Shown: positions 34,673 through 43,697 of the stretch, piece by piece
How the letters are laid out: the number at the start of each line of letters is the position of its first letter
How positions within the stretch are numbered: the stretch's first letter is position 1
NCBI RefSeq assembly: GCF_000332235.1
Contig: NZ_CM001775.1
Coordinates: 1,890,230 to 1,954,229 of the forward strand
Length of the DNA stretch: 64,000 bases
Direction of reading: 5' to 3'
Source: Geminocystis herdmanii PCC 6308
Lineage (GTDB): Bacteria; Cyanobacteriota; Cyanobacteriia; Cyanobacteriales; Cyanobacteriaceae
The notes under the pieces: model-generated
Told to the model about the DNA's origin: nothing
What the model saw: only the letters and a program-made list of their open reading frames with translations
Database searches by the model: none
Position numbers and translations under genes: made by a program

Positions 34673-36127
34673 ATGAATATTCAAACACCAAATTGGGTTA
34701 AAGATGCTATTTTTTATCAGATATTTCCCGATCGATTTGCCCTAGGAAAACCACCAAAAAACTATCCCAATTATTGGCAACCATCGAACTTAGAATTATG
34801 GGAAAGTTTGCCTAATCTCCAGAAATATAAAGGCGGAAATTTCTGGGGAATCATCGATAAATTAGATTATTTACAAGATTTAGGTATCAATGCCATTTAC
34901 TTTACTCCCGTTTTTCAATCCACCTGTAACCATCGTTATCATACCCATGATTATTACCAAATTGATCCCCTTTTAGGTGGTAATGATGCTTTTTTCCAAT
35001 TCTTGAAACAAGCCCATAAACGAGATATTAAAGTCATCTTAGACGGAGTTTTTAACCATGTGGGTAGGGGCTTTTTCTTCTTCAATGATATTTTAGAAAA
35101 TGGTACTCATTCTCCTTGGTTAGACTGGTTTAAAATTCAAGGTTGGCCTTTATCTGCCTATGATGGTTCGTATCCTGCTAATTATGTCAGTTGGGTGAAT
35201 AATCGTGCTTTACCGCAATTCAATCATAGTAATCCTCAAGTTAAAGAATATATCATGCAGGTAGCGGAATATTGGCTTAATCAAGGTATTGATGGATGGC
35301 GTTTAGATGTACCTAATGAAGTTACCGAAGCAGGTTTTTGGCAGGAGTTTCGCACAAGGGTAAAAGCCATTAATCCTTCTGCTTATATTGTGGGGGAAAT
35401 TTGGGTTGATGCCCGACAATGGTTAGATGGTAGTCAGTTTGACGGTGTAATGAACTATCTTTTCACTGCGCCTACCATGGCATTTTGTGGGGGCGATCGA
35501 ATTTTGAGAGAATATGTTGAGATACCTCCCTATTACCCCTATCCTGCCATTAAAGCACAAGAATATCAAACAAAAATTGAAGAATTACTCAACTTATATG
35601 ACTGGGAAATCACCTTAACTCAACTCAATTTATTAGCTAGTCACGACACTGCTAGGCTATTAACCATTGCAGGAGGAGACATTAAAACCGTAGAATTATG
35701 TACCTTGCTATTGTTAACTTTCCCCGGTGCGCCTAGTATTTATTATGGAGATGAAATAGGTTTAGAGGGTGGTTTAGACCCAGATTCAAGACGTAGTTTT
35801 CCTGACGCAAAATCATGGAATCAAGACTTATTAAGTTACCATAAAAAGTTAATTCAATTAAGACATCAATATCCTGCTTTAAGACGAGGAAAATATCAGG
35901 TGTTATTAGCGCGAGAAGATATTTATATCTTTAGTCGAACCCTAGATGATGAAACACTTATAGTCGCTATTAATACCGATATTCAACCTCAAGAAGTTAC
36001 CTTAGAGTTCGATCGAACCCCCCAACAAATTCTCTTTGGTAAAGGCTCATTTTTACTGAATAATAGTGAAAAAAACCAAACTTTACATCTCACCTTAGCA
36101 CCCCGTAGCGGTTTAATTTTTCTTTAA
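34673..36127 (+). CDS. GH13 alpha-amylase-family glycosidase (neopullulanase-like)
   Basis: A 484-residue (beta/alpha)8 enzyme without a signal peptide. Conserved regions: VILDGVFNHVG (region I), GWRLDVPNEV (nucleophile Asp near 212), AYIVGEIWVDA (acid/base Glu near 242) and LLASHDTARLL (transition-state Asp near 324). The substrate side starts with WVKDAIFYQIFPDRFALG, typical of cyclomaltodextrinase and neopullulanase-like enzymes, but the N-terminal extra domain of those enzymes is absent. It probably trims alpha-1,4/1,6 glucans in the cytoplasm. Region V is not clear. Confidence 0.9.
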   Translation: MNIQTPNWVKDAIFYQIFPDRFALGKPPKNYPNYWQPSNLELWESLPNLQKYKGGNFWGIIDKLDYLQDLGINAIYFTPVFQSTCNHRYHTHDYYQIDPLLGGNDAFFQFLKQAHKRDIKVILDGVFNHVGRGFFFFNDILENGTHSPWLDWFKIQGWPLSAYDGSYPANYVSWVNNRALPQFNHSNPQVKEYIMQVAEYWLNQGIDGWRLDVPNEVTEAGFWQEFRTRVKAINPSAYIVGEIWVDARQWLDGSQFDGVMNYLFTAPTMAFCGGDRILREYVEIPPYYPYPAIKAQEYQTKIEELLNLYDWEITLTQLNLLASHDTARLLTIAGGDIKTVELCTLLLLTFPGAPSIYYGDEIGLEGGLDPDSRRSFPDAKSWNQDLLSYHKKLIQLRHQYPALRRGKYQVLLAREDIYIFSRTLDDETLIVAINTDIQPQEVTLEFDRTPQQILFGKGSFLLNNSEKNQTLHLTLAPRSGLIFL

Positions 36128-36258
36128 CGAAATAGTGAAAATGGCTATTCCCTACTTGCTCTAAGGTAGTCAAAGTGTTCCTATCTTCATCCAGATTAAA
36201 TTATTCCCTTTCTGAAAGTACAATAAGAATAACATCTTTTGAATAAGAGAAAATAGTT

Positions 36259-37845
36259 ATGACCCAATCTTCCGAAAGACAGAAAAAACAACCTTTACCT
36301 GTACCTCCTTTAATTCCTCAAACTAAACCCCAAGGAACGACGGATATGGATGAAAGCACCAGAGTTAGCACTAATAGTCCTTTTCCCCCTCTACCAAAAG
36401 GCAATATTCCTCCTCTTAAAAATAAGATTCCCTCCCAAGGTTTTGATTTACCTAATTTTGATGATGATGACGATGACGAATTTGAACCTGAAGGCGCTAC
36501 TCAAATTAATTTAGAGGTAGGTGTACCTCCCCTTGGAAAACGTCCCCCTTTAACTCCTCCTCCTCTTAGCTCTAAAGCACCTCCTACCTCACCATTAGGA
36601 GGAAAACGAACTTTGACTCCCCCCCCTCTAACTTCCAAAGGGAAACCGGGAGAAACCGATGTGCGTCGTGGTACATCAATGGATCGTCCTCCCGTGGCTC
36701 GATCGACCTCCCCCGGAGTTCCTCCTTTAAGAACTGGTCCTCAAGGTGGTATTCGTCCCATCGGTCCTAGTCGAGCCCCCGGACAACCCCCCCTTAGTGA
36801 TTTAGTTAAATTTGCCTATGATAATGATTACTCTGATGTTCATTTAGGCGTGGGTGAATTACCTCGTATGCGCGATCGAGGTGAGATGATCGTTTTAGAT
36901 CAATATCCCGAAATTGATCTCAATACCTTCATGAGTTGGTTACGAGAAATTATGCGAGAAGAAGAAATCCAAAAATTCAAAAAAGAATTAGAGTTTGACG
37001 GTGCTACTCAATATGAGTTTGCAAGGGTTCGGATTAACGTTTTTGATGCTTTAAATGGACCTGCTTTAGTTTTGCGATTGATTCCGTTGAAAATTTTAAG
37101 TATGGAACAGTTACGACTTCCTCCTATTTTCAGAGATGTTTGTGATGCCCATAAAGGATTAATTTTAATTACAGGTCCTACTGGTTCGGGTAAATCTACT
37201 ACTTTAGCCGCCATGATTGACCATATTAATAGTGAACAACCTAAACATATTATTACGATCGAAGACCCTGTGGAATTTGTCCATAAAAGTCGCCGTGCGT
37301 TAATTAAACAAAGAGAAGTAGGTATGAATACCCTCAAGTTTGATAACGCCCTCAAAGCAGCTCTACGGGAAGACCCAGATATTATTCTTGTAGGTGAAAT
37401 GCGAGACAAATCTACTGTAAACACTGCCCTTAAAGCCGCTCAAACAGGTCACTTGGTTATGGGAACATTACACACTAACAGCGCCATTAAAACTCTGGAA
37501 CGTATTTTTACCCTCTACACCGCTGAAGAACAAACCGCCATTCGATCGGCTTTAGCAGAATCTTTAGTGGCAGTCATTGCTCAAGGATTGTGTCGTACTA
37601 CGGATGGAAAACGAGCCGCCTATCATGATATTCTCATCAACACAGAAACCGTCAAAGATTACATTCTAGCCAATAAATATGAAGAAATTGGAATGTTGAT
37701 GACTGATGGAGAATTTGACGGTATGATGACCATGAATAAATCCTTGTTTAATCTCTATCAAGATGGAAGAATTACCGAAGAAACTGCCTTAGAAAGATCA
37801 CCTACCCGTAATGAAATGGCAATGATGCTACGAGGCAGAGTCTAA
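36259..37845 (+). CDS. pilT: PilT-family type IV pilus retraction ATPase with long N-terminal extension
   Basis: A 528-residue secretion-type ATPase. Residues 1-about 175 are low-complexity: Pro-rich blocks (PPLPKGNIPPLKNKIPSQ, PPLTPPPLSSKAPPTSP) and an acidic run DDDDDDEFEPE. The core (about 176-520) has DVHLGVGELPRMRDRG, Walker A GPTGSGKSTT near 301, the Asp box ITIEDPVEFVH, ALREDPDIILVGEMRD (Walker B) and TGHLVMGTLHTNSA (His box). PilT-type retraction ATPases depolymerise pili for twitching and phototaxis. The extension distinguishes it from short PilT1 and suggests a PilT2-like paralogue. Confidence 0.85.
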   Translation: MTQSSERQKKQPLPVPPLIPQTKPQGTTDMDESTRVSTNSPFPPLPKGNIPPLKNKIPSQGFDLPNFDDDDDDEFEPEGATQINLEVGVPPLGKRPPLTPPPLSSKAPPTSPLGGKRTLTPPPLTSKGKPGETDVRRGTSMDRPPVARSTSPGVPPLRTGPQGGIRPIGPSRAPGQPPLSDLVKFAYDNDYSDVHLGVGELPRMRDRGEMIVLDQYPEIDLNTFMSWLREIMREEEIQKFKKELEFDGATQYEFARVRINVFDALNGPALVLRLIPLKILSMEQLRLPPIFRDVCDAHKGLILITGPTGSGKSTTLAAMIDHINSEQPKHIITIEDPVEFVHKSRRALIKQREVGMNTLKFDNALKAALREDPDIILVGEMRDKSTVNTALKAAQTGHLVMGTLHTNSAIKTLERIFTLYTAEEQTAIRSALAESLVAVIAQGLCRTTDGKRAAYHDILINTETVKDYILANKYEEIGMLMTDGEFDGMMTMNKSLFNLYQDGRITEETALERSPTRNEMAMMLRGRV

Positions 37846-37879
37846 CGATTAACAATTAACAATTAACAAACAGACATTT

Positions 37880-40450
37880 TTACTCTATTCTTAAAGGATC
37901 AGCATCAAGCACGATCGAAACTGAGGGATGACAGTATTGTTTTAATGTTAATAAAACTTGCTTCATTTCTGGGGTAAAAGTATCAGCAGATTTAAGCAAA
38001 ATTTGCCAACGATAACGATTTGCTACTCTCATAATATTAGCAGGAGCAGGTCCTAAAATCTCGATCGAATCGGGTAATAAATTAGCACACATATCCCCCA
38101 CAGTATCCGCCGATTCTCTAACTCGATCGCCGTCAACACCACTAAAACGCAGTAAAATTAAATTACCATAGGGGGGATAGTCTAAACTTTCTCTTTCCGG
38201 CAATTCCTTGCGACAAAAAGCTAAATAATCATGATTTTGCACGGCATGAATGACAGGATGTTCGGGTGAGTAAGTTTGAATAATTACCTTTCCTGCGTCA
38301 TCACCCCTACCTGCGCGCCCTGCCACTTGGGTTAAAGTTTGAAAAGCCCTCTCACTAGCTCTATAATCAGAATGGAATAGTAAACCATCAGCAGAAACCA
38401 CCCCAACAAGGGTAACTTGCGCTAAGTCGATACCTTTAGTTAACATTTGTGTACCAATTAACACGTCAGCTTTTCCTGCTCCAAAATCTTCTAAAATGCG
38501 ACGATGGGCATTTTTTGTGCTAGTGGTATCGCTATCAAACCGTAAAATTTTTAACTCAGGAAACTCTTTTTCTAATTCTAGCAACACTTTTTGAGTGCCA
38601 GTACCAAAGAATTTGAGATAGGGAGAAAAACATTGAGGGCATTTTTTCGGATGCAATTCCGTATGATTGCAATAGTGACATCTCAATAATTCCGTTGCTC
38701 CCTCATGGGTATAGTGATAGGATAAGGAGACATCACAATGGGGGCATTCCATAACATAACCACAGCTACGACAAGAAACAAAAGTGCTATGTCCTCGCCG
38801 AGAGATAAATAAAATAGCTTGTTTGCCTTCTTTTTTGAGGTTATTTAACGCATCCCTGAGACTATAACTAAAAATACTGCGATTGCCTTTTCTTAATTCT
38901 TGGCGCATATCTACTATTTCCACTGGAGGCATGGGGCGATTTTGGATGCGATTAGGTAGGGATATATAGTAGTTATTCGAGTTTATCTCTGATTTTAGAG
39001 GAAAATGATCCCCCCCAGCCCCCCTTAATAAGGGGGGAGTAAGAGAAGTGTCAGAAGGTAGAATAGGCATCTTGTCGGTTTCGGTAGCTTGTCGCCAAGA
39101 TTCGAGGGAAGGAGTAGCAGAGCCTAGTATTAAGGGGCAGTTGACTAATTTTGCTCGATATTCGGCGATTTTGACGGCATGATAGGTGGGAATGGGTTGA
39201 TGTTGTTTGAAACTGGTATCATGTTCTTCATCTAAGATGATCATTCCTATATTCGGTAAGGGTGCAAATACGGCGCTTCTTGTGCCGATAATGACTTGGG
39301 ATTCTCCTGTTAACATCTGTCGCCATGTGTCGTATCTTTCTCCGTCACTCAAGGCGCTGTGATATACGCACACTTTATCCCCAAATCTTGCCCTAAATCT
39401 GTCGGTGAGTTGCGGTGTTAAGCCGATTTCTGGTACTAATACTAAGGCTGACTTCTTTTGTTGTAAAATGGGTTCGATCGATTGTAAATATACTTCTGTT
39501 TTACCTGAACCTGTGACTCCATGCAATAATACTGTGGAGTAAGATTTTAAACTGGTGATGATTTCCAATGCACGAGTTTGCTCTTTTGTCAAGTTTTTGG
39601 GCTTATCTTTTTCGGGAGAAGAATCTTGTAATAAGCGCAGGGTTTCTCTTTCTTGGATGATAACACAACCTTTTTTGGCAAGGGTTTGCACGATCGAGTT
39701 ACTATTTAATTGAGCTAGTTTGGCTAATTGATTGAGGGGTAATTCTCCGTGATTATTTTTGAGGATAGTTAAGACATCCTTTTGTTTTTGAGTGAGGGAA
39801 GTATCTTCATTTTCCCCAAGAAAGGTGACAATTTTGGTTAATTTTGGCTTTGCGTTGGAGGGAGGCTGTAAATAAATTTCTAACCATTGCCGTTTAACTA
39901 AGGTTTTGATTGCCTGTCTAGCGTTTTTAACTTTCTGAGTAATAAATTTATAACTATAGTCTTTTGCTGTGCTTTGTTTTAGCAGTTTGATGACTTGCCA
40001 TTGACTGACGCTACAATCATCCTCTAGGGTTTCAGGAAGATTGTCGATTATAAGTTTCACTCGTCTTTGAGATTTACCTAATAACTTGGGAGGTAAGGCA
40101 ACTCTGACGACGTTGATTAAATCTGTTAAATAATATTCGGCGGTTAACTGTAATAACTCCCAGTAGTGAGGAGGAAAAAACCCCGTTGTAATAATATCAT
40201 CTATCTCTTTTATCTGCTCGATCGAAAGATTCTCTGGAGGTTGACTAAGTAACTTTAACACAATTCCCCCCACGATCGAACTGCCGAAGGGAATACTAAC
40301 TATATCACCCACTTTAACAACCGTATCAGGTTTAACTTTATAGGTATATAATCCTTCACTATAGGCACAATCTACTAAGACTTCTACCCATTGAATCGAA
40401 GGGATAGGATTAACAATATTATAAGTATAAATTGGTTCTGCTAATTTCAT
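37880..40450 (-). CDS. priA: Primosomal replication helicase PriA
   Basis: PriA restarts stalled replication forks. The product from ATG 40450 is 856 residues (an upstream TTG at 40474 would add 8). An N-terminal DNA-binding domain (about 1-250) precedes the SF2 helicase core: HGVTGSGKTEVYLQ (Walker A), LDEEHDTSFKQ (D-E-E-H), LGSATPSLESW, and FVSCRSCGYVMECPHCDVSL followed by CHYCNHTELHPKKCPQC, the eight zinc-cluster cysteines. GTQMLTKGIDLAQVTLVGVV and QVAGRAGRGDDAGKVIIQT complete motifs V and VI. An in-frame palindromic repeat (39009-39039) encodes PPLLRGAGGD in a linker before the zinc cluster. Confidence 0.95.
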   Translation of the reverse strand: MKLAEPIYTYNIVNPIPSIQWVEVLVDCAYSEGLYTYKVKPDTVVKVGDIVSIPFGSSIVGGIVLKLLSQPPENLSIEQIKEIDDIITTGFFPPHYWELLQLTAEYYLTDLINVVRVALPPKLLGKSQRRVKLIIDNLPETLEDDCSVSQWQVIKLLKQSTAKDYSYKFITQKVKNARQAIKTLVKRQWLEIYLQPPSNAKPKLTKIVTFLGENEDTSLTQKQKDVLTILKNNHGELPLNQLAKLAQLNSNSIVQTLAKKGCVIIQERETLRLLQDSSPEKDKPKNLTKEQTRALEIITSLKSYSTVLLHGVTGSGKTEVYLQSIEPILQQKKSALVLVPEIGLTPQLTDRFRARFGDKVCVYHSALSDGERYDTWRQMLTGESQVIIGTRSAVFAPLPNIGMIILDEEHDTSFKQHQPIPTYHAVKIAEYRAKLVNCPLILGSATPSLESWRQATETDKMPILPSDTSLTPPLLRGAGGDHFPLKSEINSNNYYISLPNRIQNRPMPPVEIVDMRQELRKGNRSIFSYSLRDALNNLKKEGKQAILFISRRGHSTFVSCRSCGYVMECPHCDVSLSYHYTHEGATELLRCHYCNHTELHPKKCPQCFSPYLKFFGTGTQKVLLELEKEFPELKILRFDSDTTSTKNAHRRILEDFGAGKADVLIGTQMLTKGIDLAQVTLVGVVSADGLLFHSDYRASERAFQTLTQVAGRAGRGDDAGKVIIQTYSPEHPVIHAVQNHDYLAFCRKELPERESLDYPPYGNLILLRFSGVDGDRVRESADTVGDMCANLLPDSIEILGPAPANIMRVANRYRWQILLKSADTFTPEMKQVLLTLKQYCHPSVSIVLDADPLRIE
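39009..39039 (-). repeat. CCCCCTTATTAAGGGGGG palindrome inserted in frame in priA
   Basis: TCCCCCCCAGCCCCCCTTAA then TAAGGGGGGAG, a G/C-run palindrome widespread in cyanobacterial spacers, read in priA as L-T-P-P-L-L-R-G-A-G-G-D. It lies in a non-conserved linker near residue 480 of the product, followed by an Asn/Ser-rich stretch that is probably also inserted. Related sequences occur at 44350-44370 and 46733-46771. Confidence 0.75.
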
Positions 40451-40610
40451 TGTGTTATCTAGGATTATTGACAAGAGAATGAGGAATTAATCAAAAATCA
40501 TATCTAAAAATTTTAATATATTAAAAAAGTTTAATTCTAAAATTAACTTAATTATTTTTCTGATAAATAGAATCTTTTATTTACTTTAATATCTATCATT
40601 AAAAACTTTT

Positions 40611-41066
40611 TTAAGAAATATTTTGCCATTCTCTAGCATCCACAAAAAGAGATAAATGTTTAACATTTCTAGTGGCAATAATTACTGTATTTCCGTTTAA
40701 TTCTTCTAGTTTAGCTTGACTCGCTAAAATTACATCTCCATCAAGAGACTTTGAGTCAGCAGTCGGTTTTCCTTTTTGTCTTGTTTCCGCCCATAATTGA
40801 GCTGCTAATAACATAACTTCTGTGATTATAGGAAGATAATTAAGCACAGTTTTTAATTCATCTAATCGCTGAATTCCATTATGTTTATTAGCTCGAATTA
40901 ATTCTCTTCTTACTTCATAATCAACTATTTCAGTAAGAGCAATAATTTCTTGTTTTTGTACAAGATTGTTAAACCATACTTTACAACTTTGAGCTTCATT
41001 ATTATCTGCTTTAGGATTAGTAATAATTCCCACAATACTAGAATCTAAAATAATTAATCTATTCAT
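40611..41066 (-). CDS. PIN-domain toxin (VapC-like)
   Basis: A 151-residue PIN nuclease: MNRLIILDSSIVGIITNPKA (first Asp), IIALTEIVDYEVRREL (Glu), KSLDGDVILASQA (Asp pair) and VIIATRNVKHLSLF (T-R-N-x-K/R-H). All acidic residues of a Mg-dependent PIN active site are present. Preceded by its probable antitoxin gene with a 36-bp gap. Confidence 0.85.
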   Translation of the reverse strand: MNRLIILDSSIVGIITNPKADNNEAQSCKVWFNNLVQKQEIIALTEIVDYEVRRELIRANKHNGIQRLDELKTVLNYLPIITEVMLLAAQLWAETRQKGKPTADSKSLDGDVILASQAKLEELNGNTVIIATRNVKHLSLFVDAREWQNIS

Positions 41067-41102
41067 AATCTTTAATTTTTTGATACTTTCATTGTTTAAT
41101 AT

Positions 41103-41447
41103 TTAGTCTAAAACTTCTAATAAATAATTTAAAGTTTCGGTTTGTTCTTTAACATCACCTTCTTTTTCCCAACGATTTAATAAATCTAAAATTGCTTGAT
41201 TTCGGTTAATTTTTTCGACTTTATCTATTTCTTTTTCAGTTGATATTGTTGCTTGAGAAATAATTTCTTGTTCATTATTTGTTGAGGATTGAAAGGCTTG
41301 AATAATTTTTAATAAGTTTAGCCAATGTTGCTTTGGAATTCCTTGAATTGCTTGTAAAATATCGCTAATATAAACTTCTTTCGATTCTTCATTAATCATC
41401 GTATTAGTGACATCTTTGCTTTCTTGTTTAATCGCTGTTTGAGTCAT
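41103..41447 (-). CDS. Putative antitoxin for the PIN toxin
   Basis: A 114-residue hydrophilic, mainly helical protein starting at ATG 41447 with AAGGAGAAT as ribosome binding site. The central VYISDILQAIQGIPKQHWLN is followed by a charged region, and the C-terminus AILDLLNRWEKEGDVKEQTE, TLNYLLEVLD matches the toxin-binding tail found in cyanobacterial PIN antitoxins (L-L-x-x-W-x-x-E-G-D). Function inferred from this tail and the downstream PIN gene. Confidence 0.7.
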   Translation of the reverse strand: MTQTAIKQESKDVTNTMINEESKEVYISDILQAIQGIPKQHWLNLLKIIQAFQSSTNNEQEIISQATISTEKEIDKVEKINRNQAILDLLNRWEKEGDVKEQTETLNYLLEVLD

Positions 41448-41525
41448 AGTAATATTCTCCTTATTTTAATGATGATAAGCTAATTATATAATGAGGAATT
41501 AAAAATTAGGGTGTTAATCAATAAC

Positions 41526-41578
41526 CCGTCGTGTAATGAATTACACGTCTAATAATATCTCGTTCAATGAATTGAACT
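41526..41578. repeat. Two-palindrome element, repeat family 3
   Basis: CGTGTAATGAATTACACG and GTTCAATGAATTGAAC separated by about 14 bp, the same design as 29475-29529. Confidence 0.7.
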
Positions 41579-41586
41579 TTTTTTAT

Positions 41587-41620
41587 CTATTCTCCATTCT
41601 CCATTTTCAATTATCCATTC
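41587..41620. repeat. Heptamer array (CCATTCT-type)
   Basis: TCTATTCTCCATTCTCCATT, then TTCAATTATCCATTC, imperfect 7-bp units upstream of crtD. Confidence 0.6.
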
Positions 41621-41671
41621 GACGTTGTTACAATATATTAAGATTTATGAAGCGATCGAACGGATAAATAT

Positions 41672-43168
41672 ATGGGAAAAAAACAGGAAGTTATCGTTAT
41701 TGGTGCAGGAATTGGTGGTTTGACAACGGGGGCATTATTAGCCCATGATGGTTACGATGTTACCATATATGATCAGGCGATCGTACCGGGAGGATGTGCT
41801 TCCACTTTTCAACGTAAAGGCTTTACTTTTGATGTGGGCGCAACCCAAGTGGCAGGATTAGAGGAGGGAGGTATTCATCATCGCATTTTCCAATATCTCC
41901 AGCTTGATATACTATCAGCGACAGAGTGTGATCCTGCTTGTGCGGTATTTTTACCCCAAGAGAAACAACCGATAATGGTGTGGCGAAATCCTGAAAAATG
42001 GCGTTTAGAAAGGGAAAGACAGTTTCCAAATAGTAAGAATTTTTGGGCATTATTTCAGAAACTTTTCGAGGCTAGTTGGCGTTTTCAGAGTCGTGACCCT
42101 ATTTTACCACCTCGTAACCTCTGGGATTTAGGGCAATTAATTCAAGCCTTGCGGTTAGATACCTTCGTGACTGTGCCTTTTACTTTGATGACGGTAGCGG
42201 ATGCTTTGAGATTATTCGGTTTAAGTAAGGATAGGCGCTTAAAAACTTTTCTTGATATGCAGTTAAAGTTATATTCCCAAGTGGATACGGAAGAAACGGC
42301 TTTACTTTATGCGGCGACGGCTTTATCGGTGTCTCAATCCCCTCAAGGATTATACCATCTCGATGGCAGTATGCAGGTATTGAGCGATCGACTGGTGGAA
42401 GGATTAAAAAGGGATGGCGGTAAATTATATATGAGACATTTAGTGCAAAAAATCCACACTGACAATGGAAAAGTAACGGGAGTGACTGTGAAAAACTTGA
42501 AAACGGGAGAAATTACTCGACAAAAAGCTCATCATGTGGTAGGAAATTTAACGGTGAATAACCTTGCCACCATGACAGAAAATATCCCTGTGACTTATAG
42601 TCAACGGGTAGAAAAATTACCTCCTGCTTCGGGGGCTTTTGTGATATATTTAGGGGTCGATCGAACTGCAATCCCTGATAATTGCCCTCCTCATCTACAA
42701 TTTTTGTACGACTATGACAAAGAAATTGGAGAAATAAATTCTTTATTTGTATCAGTAAGTAAACAAGGAGACGGCAGAGCGCCCGAAGGCAAAGCTACGA
42801 TTATCGCTTCTTCTTTTACCGATATTAACCGTTGGTGGAATATTCCCCTTGAAGACTATGAGGCACTAAAACAAGATTATACTAATAAGACGCTCGATCG
42901 ACTGAAAGAATATTTTAACCTTACTCCTGAGACAATTATTCATCAGGAAATCGCAACCCCTGTGACTTTCTATAAATATACCGCAAGGGAAAAAGGTATT
43001 GTGGGGGGTATTGGGCAAAGAATCAGTACATTTGGTCCCTTTGGCTTCGCTACTCGCACCCCCTTACAAAATCTCTGGTTAGTGGGAGATTCAACCCATC
43101 CGGGAGAAGGCACGGCAGGAGTTAGTTATTCGGCTTTAACCGTTGTTAGGCAAATTCAGAATAATTAG
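41672..43168 (+). CDS. crtD: CrtD-type carotenoid C-3',4' desaturase
   Basis: A 498-residue FAD-dependent desaturase/isomerase of the phytoene-desaturase family. It starts VIVIGAGIGGLTTGALLAH (dinucleotide fold), then GGCASTFQRKGFTFDVGATQ and, near the C-terminus, RTPLQNLWLVGDSTHPGEGT plus AGVSYSALTV, the second FAD motif. The sequence resembles the cyanobacterial CrtD group that desaturates the 3',4' bond during myxoxanthophyll synthesis. Other members of this superfamily (CrtH, CrtO-like) are the alternatives. The TAG stop (43166-43168) shares its G with the end of the MITE that follows. Confidence 0.78.
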   Translation: MGKKQEVIVIGAGIGGLTTGALLAHDGYDVTIYDQAIVPGGCASTFQRKGFTFDVGATQVAGLEEGGIHHRIFQYLQLDILSATECDPACAVFLPQEKQPIMVWRNPEKWRLERERQFPNSKNFWALFQKLFEASWRFQSRDPILPPRNLWDLGQLIQALRLDTFVTVPFTLMTVADALRLFGLSKDRRLKTFLDMQLKLYSQVDTEETALLYAATALSVSQSPQGLYHLDGSMQVLSDRLVEGLKRDGGKLYMRHLVQKIHTDNGKVTGVTVKNLKTGEITRQKAHHVVGNLTVNNLATMTENIPVTYSQRVEKLPPASGAFVIYLGVDRTAIPDNCPPHLQFLYDYDKEIGEINSLFVSVSKQGDGRAPEGKATIIASSFTDINRWWNIPLEDYEALKQDYTNKTLDRLKEYFNLTPETIIHQEIATPVTFYKYTAREKGIVGGIGQRISTFGPFGFATRTPLQNLWLVGDSTHPGEGTAGVSYSALTVVRQIQNN

Positions 43169-43391
43169 GGTTTGCTGAAAAAGTCTTGAGATGAAAAGAG
43201 ATGTTAGGTTTTAGGTGTAACGGTAAAGTGCTCAGTTTTAAGGATTTTTATTCAAAAATTCAACACTTTTAACCTTATTTTTAAAGTTACAAATATATTT
43301 ACTTTATCTATTAACAGCATCAAAACCTTGATGTTTCAGTATTTCTCCTATCTCCTGTCTCCTACCTTCATCAAAAGACTTTTTCATCATC
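43168..43391. mobile_element. MITE-like element abutting crtD (family 1)
   Basis: Left end GGGTTTGCTGAAAAAGTCTT begins at the last base of the crtD stop codon with flanking TA. Right end is degenerate (CATCAAAAGACTTTTTCATC). The middle contains TCAACACTTTTAACCTTATT and a heptamer tract (TCTCCTATCTCCTGTCTCCT). No open reading frame. Confidence 0.7.
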
Positions 43392-43697
43392 TGTTATATA
43401 AAACTTACTCATAGTTACCTATGACGTTTACTTCTTGCTTCTACCAGTCAAGTCGGCTTGATACTGTCCACAAGTGTTGATTCGGGTGTAACCCACCCTA
43501 CTTTTATTATTCTAATTAATTGATTAATCTTGAATAATAACTAATTTTTATTTAATTTAATCTTTAAATTAAATAGTTTTAACAGTCTTGGTTATCGACT
43601 TCATTAAAAGCTAACATATTTTAAAAAAATGTCAACCTTTATCCCGTGAGTAGGTATAAACAACTATAATAAACTATTAGTTAACAGTTAAAAGCTC
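43392..43697. other. AT-rich convergent spacer between crtD and gcvP
   Basis: About 306 bp after the MITE; nothing coding was recognised. A short tract (about 43441-43495) with AAGTCGGCTTGATACTGTCC resembles no element seen elsewhere here. The remainder is A/T-rich. Confidence 0.5.
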
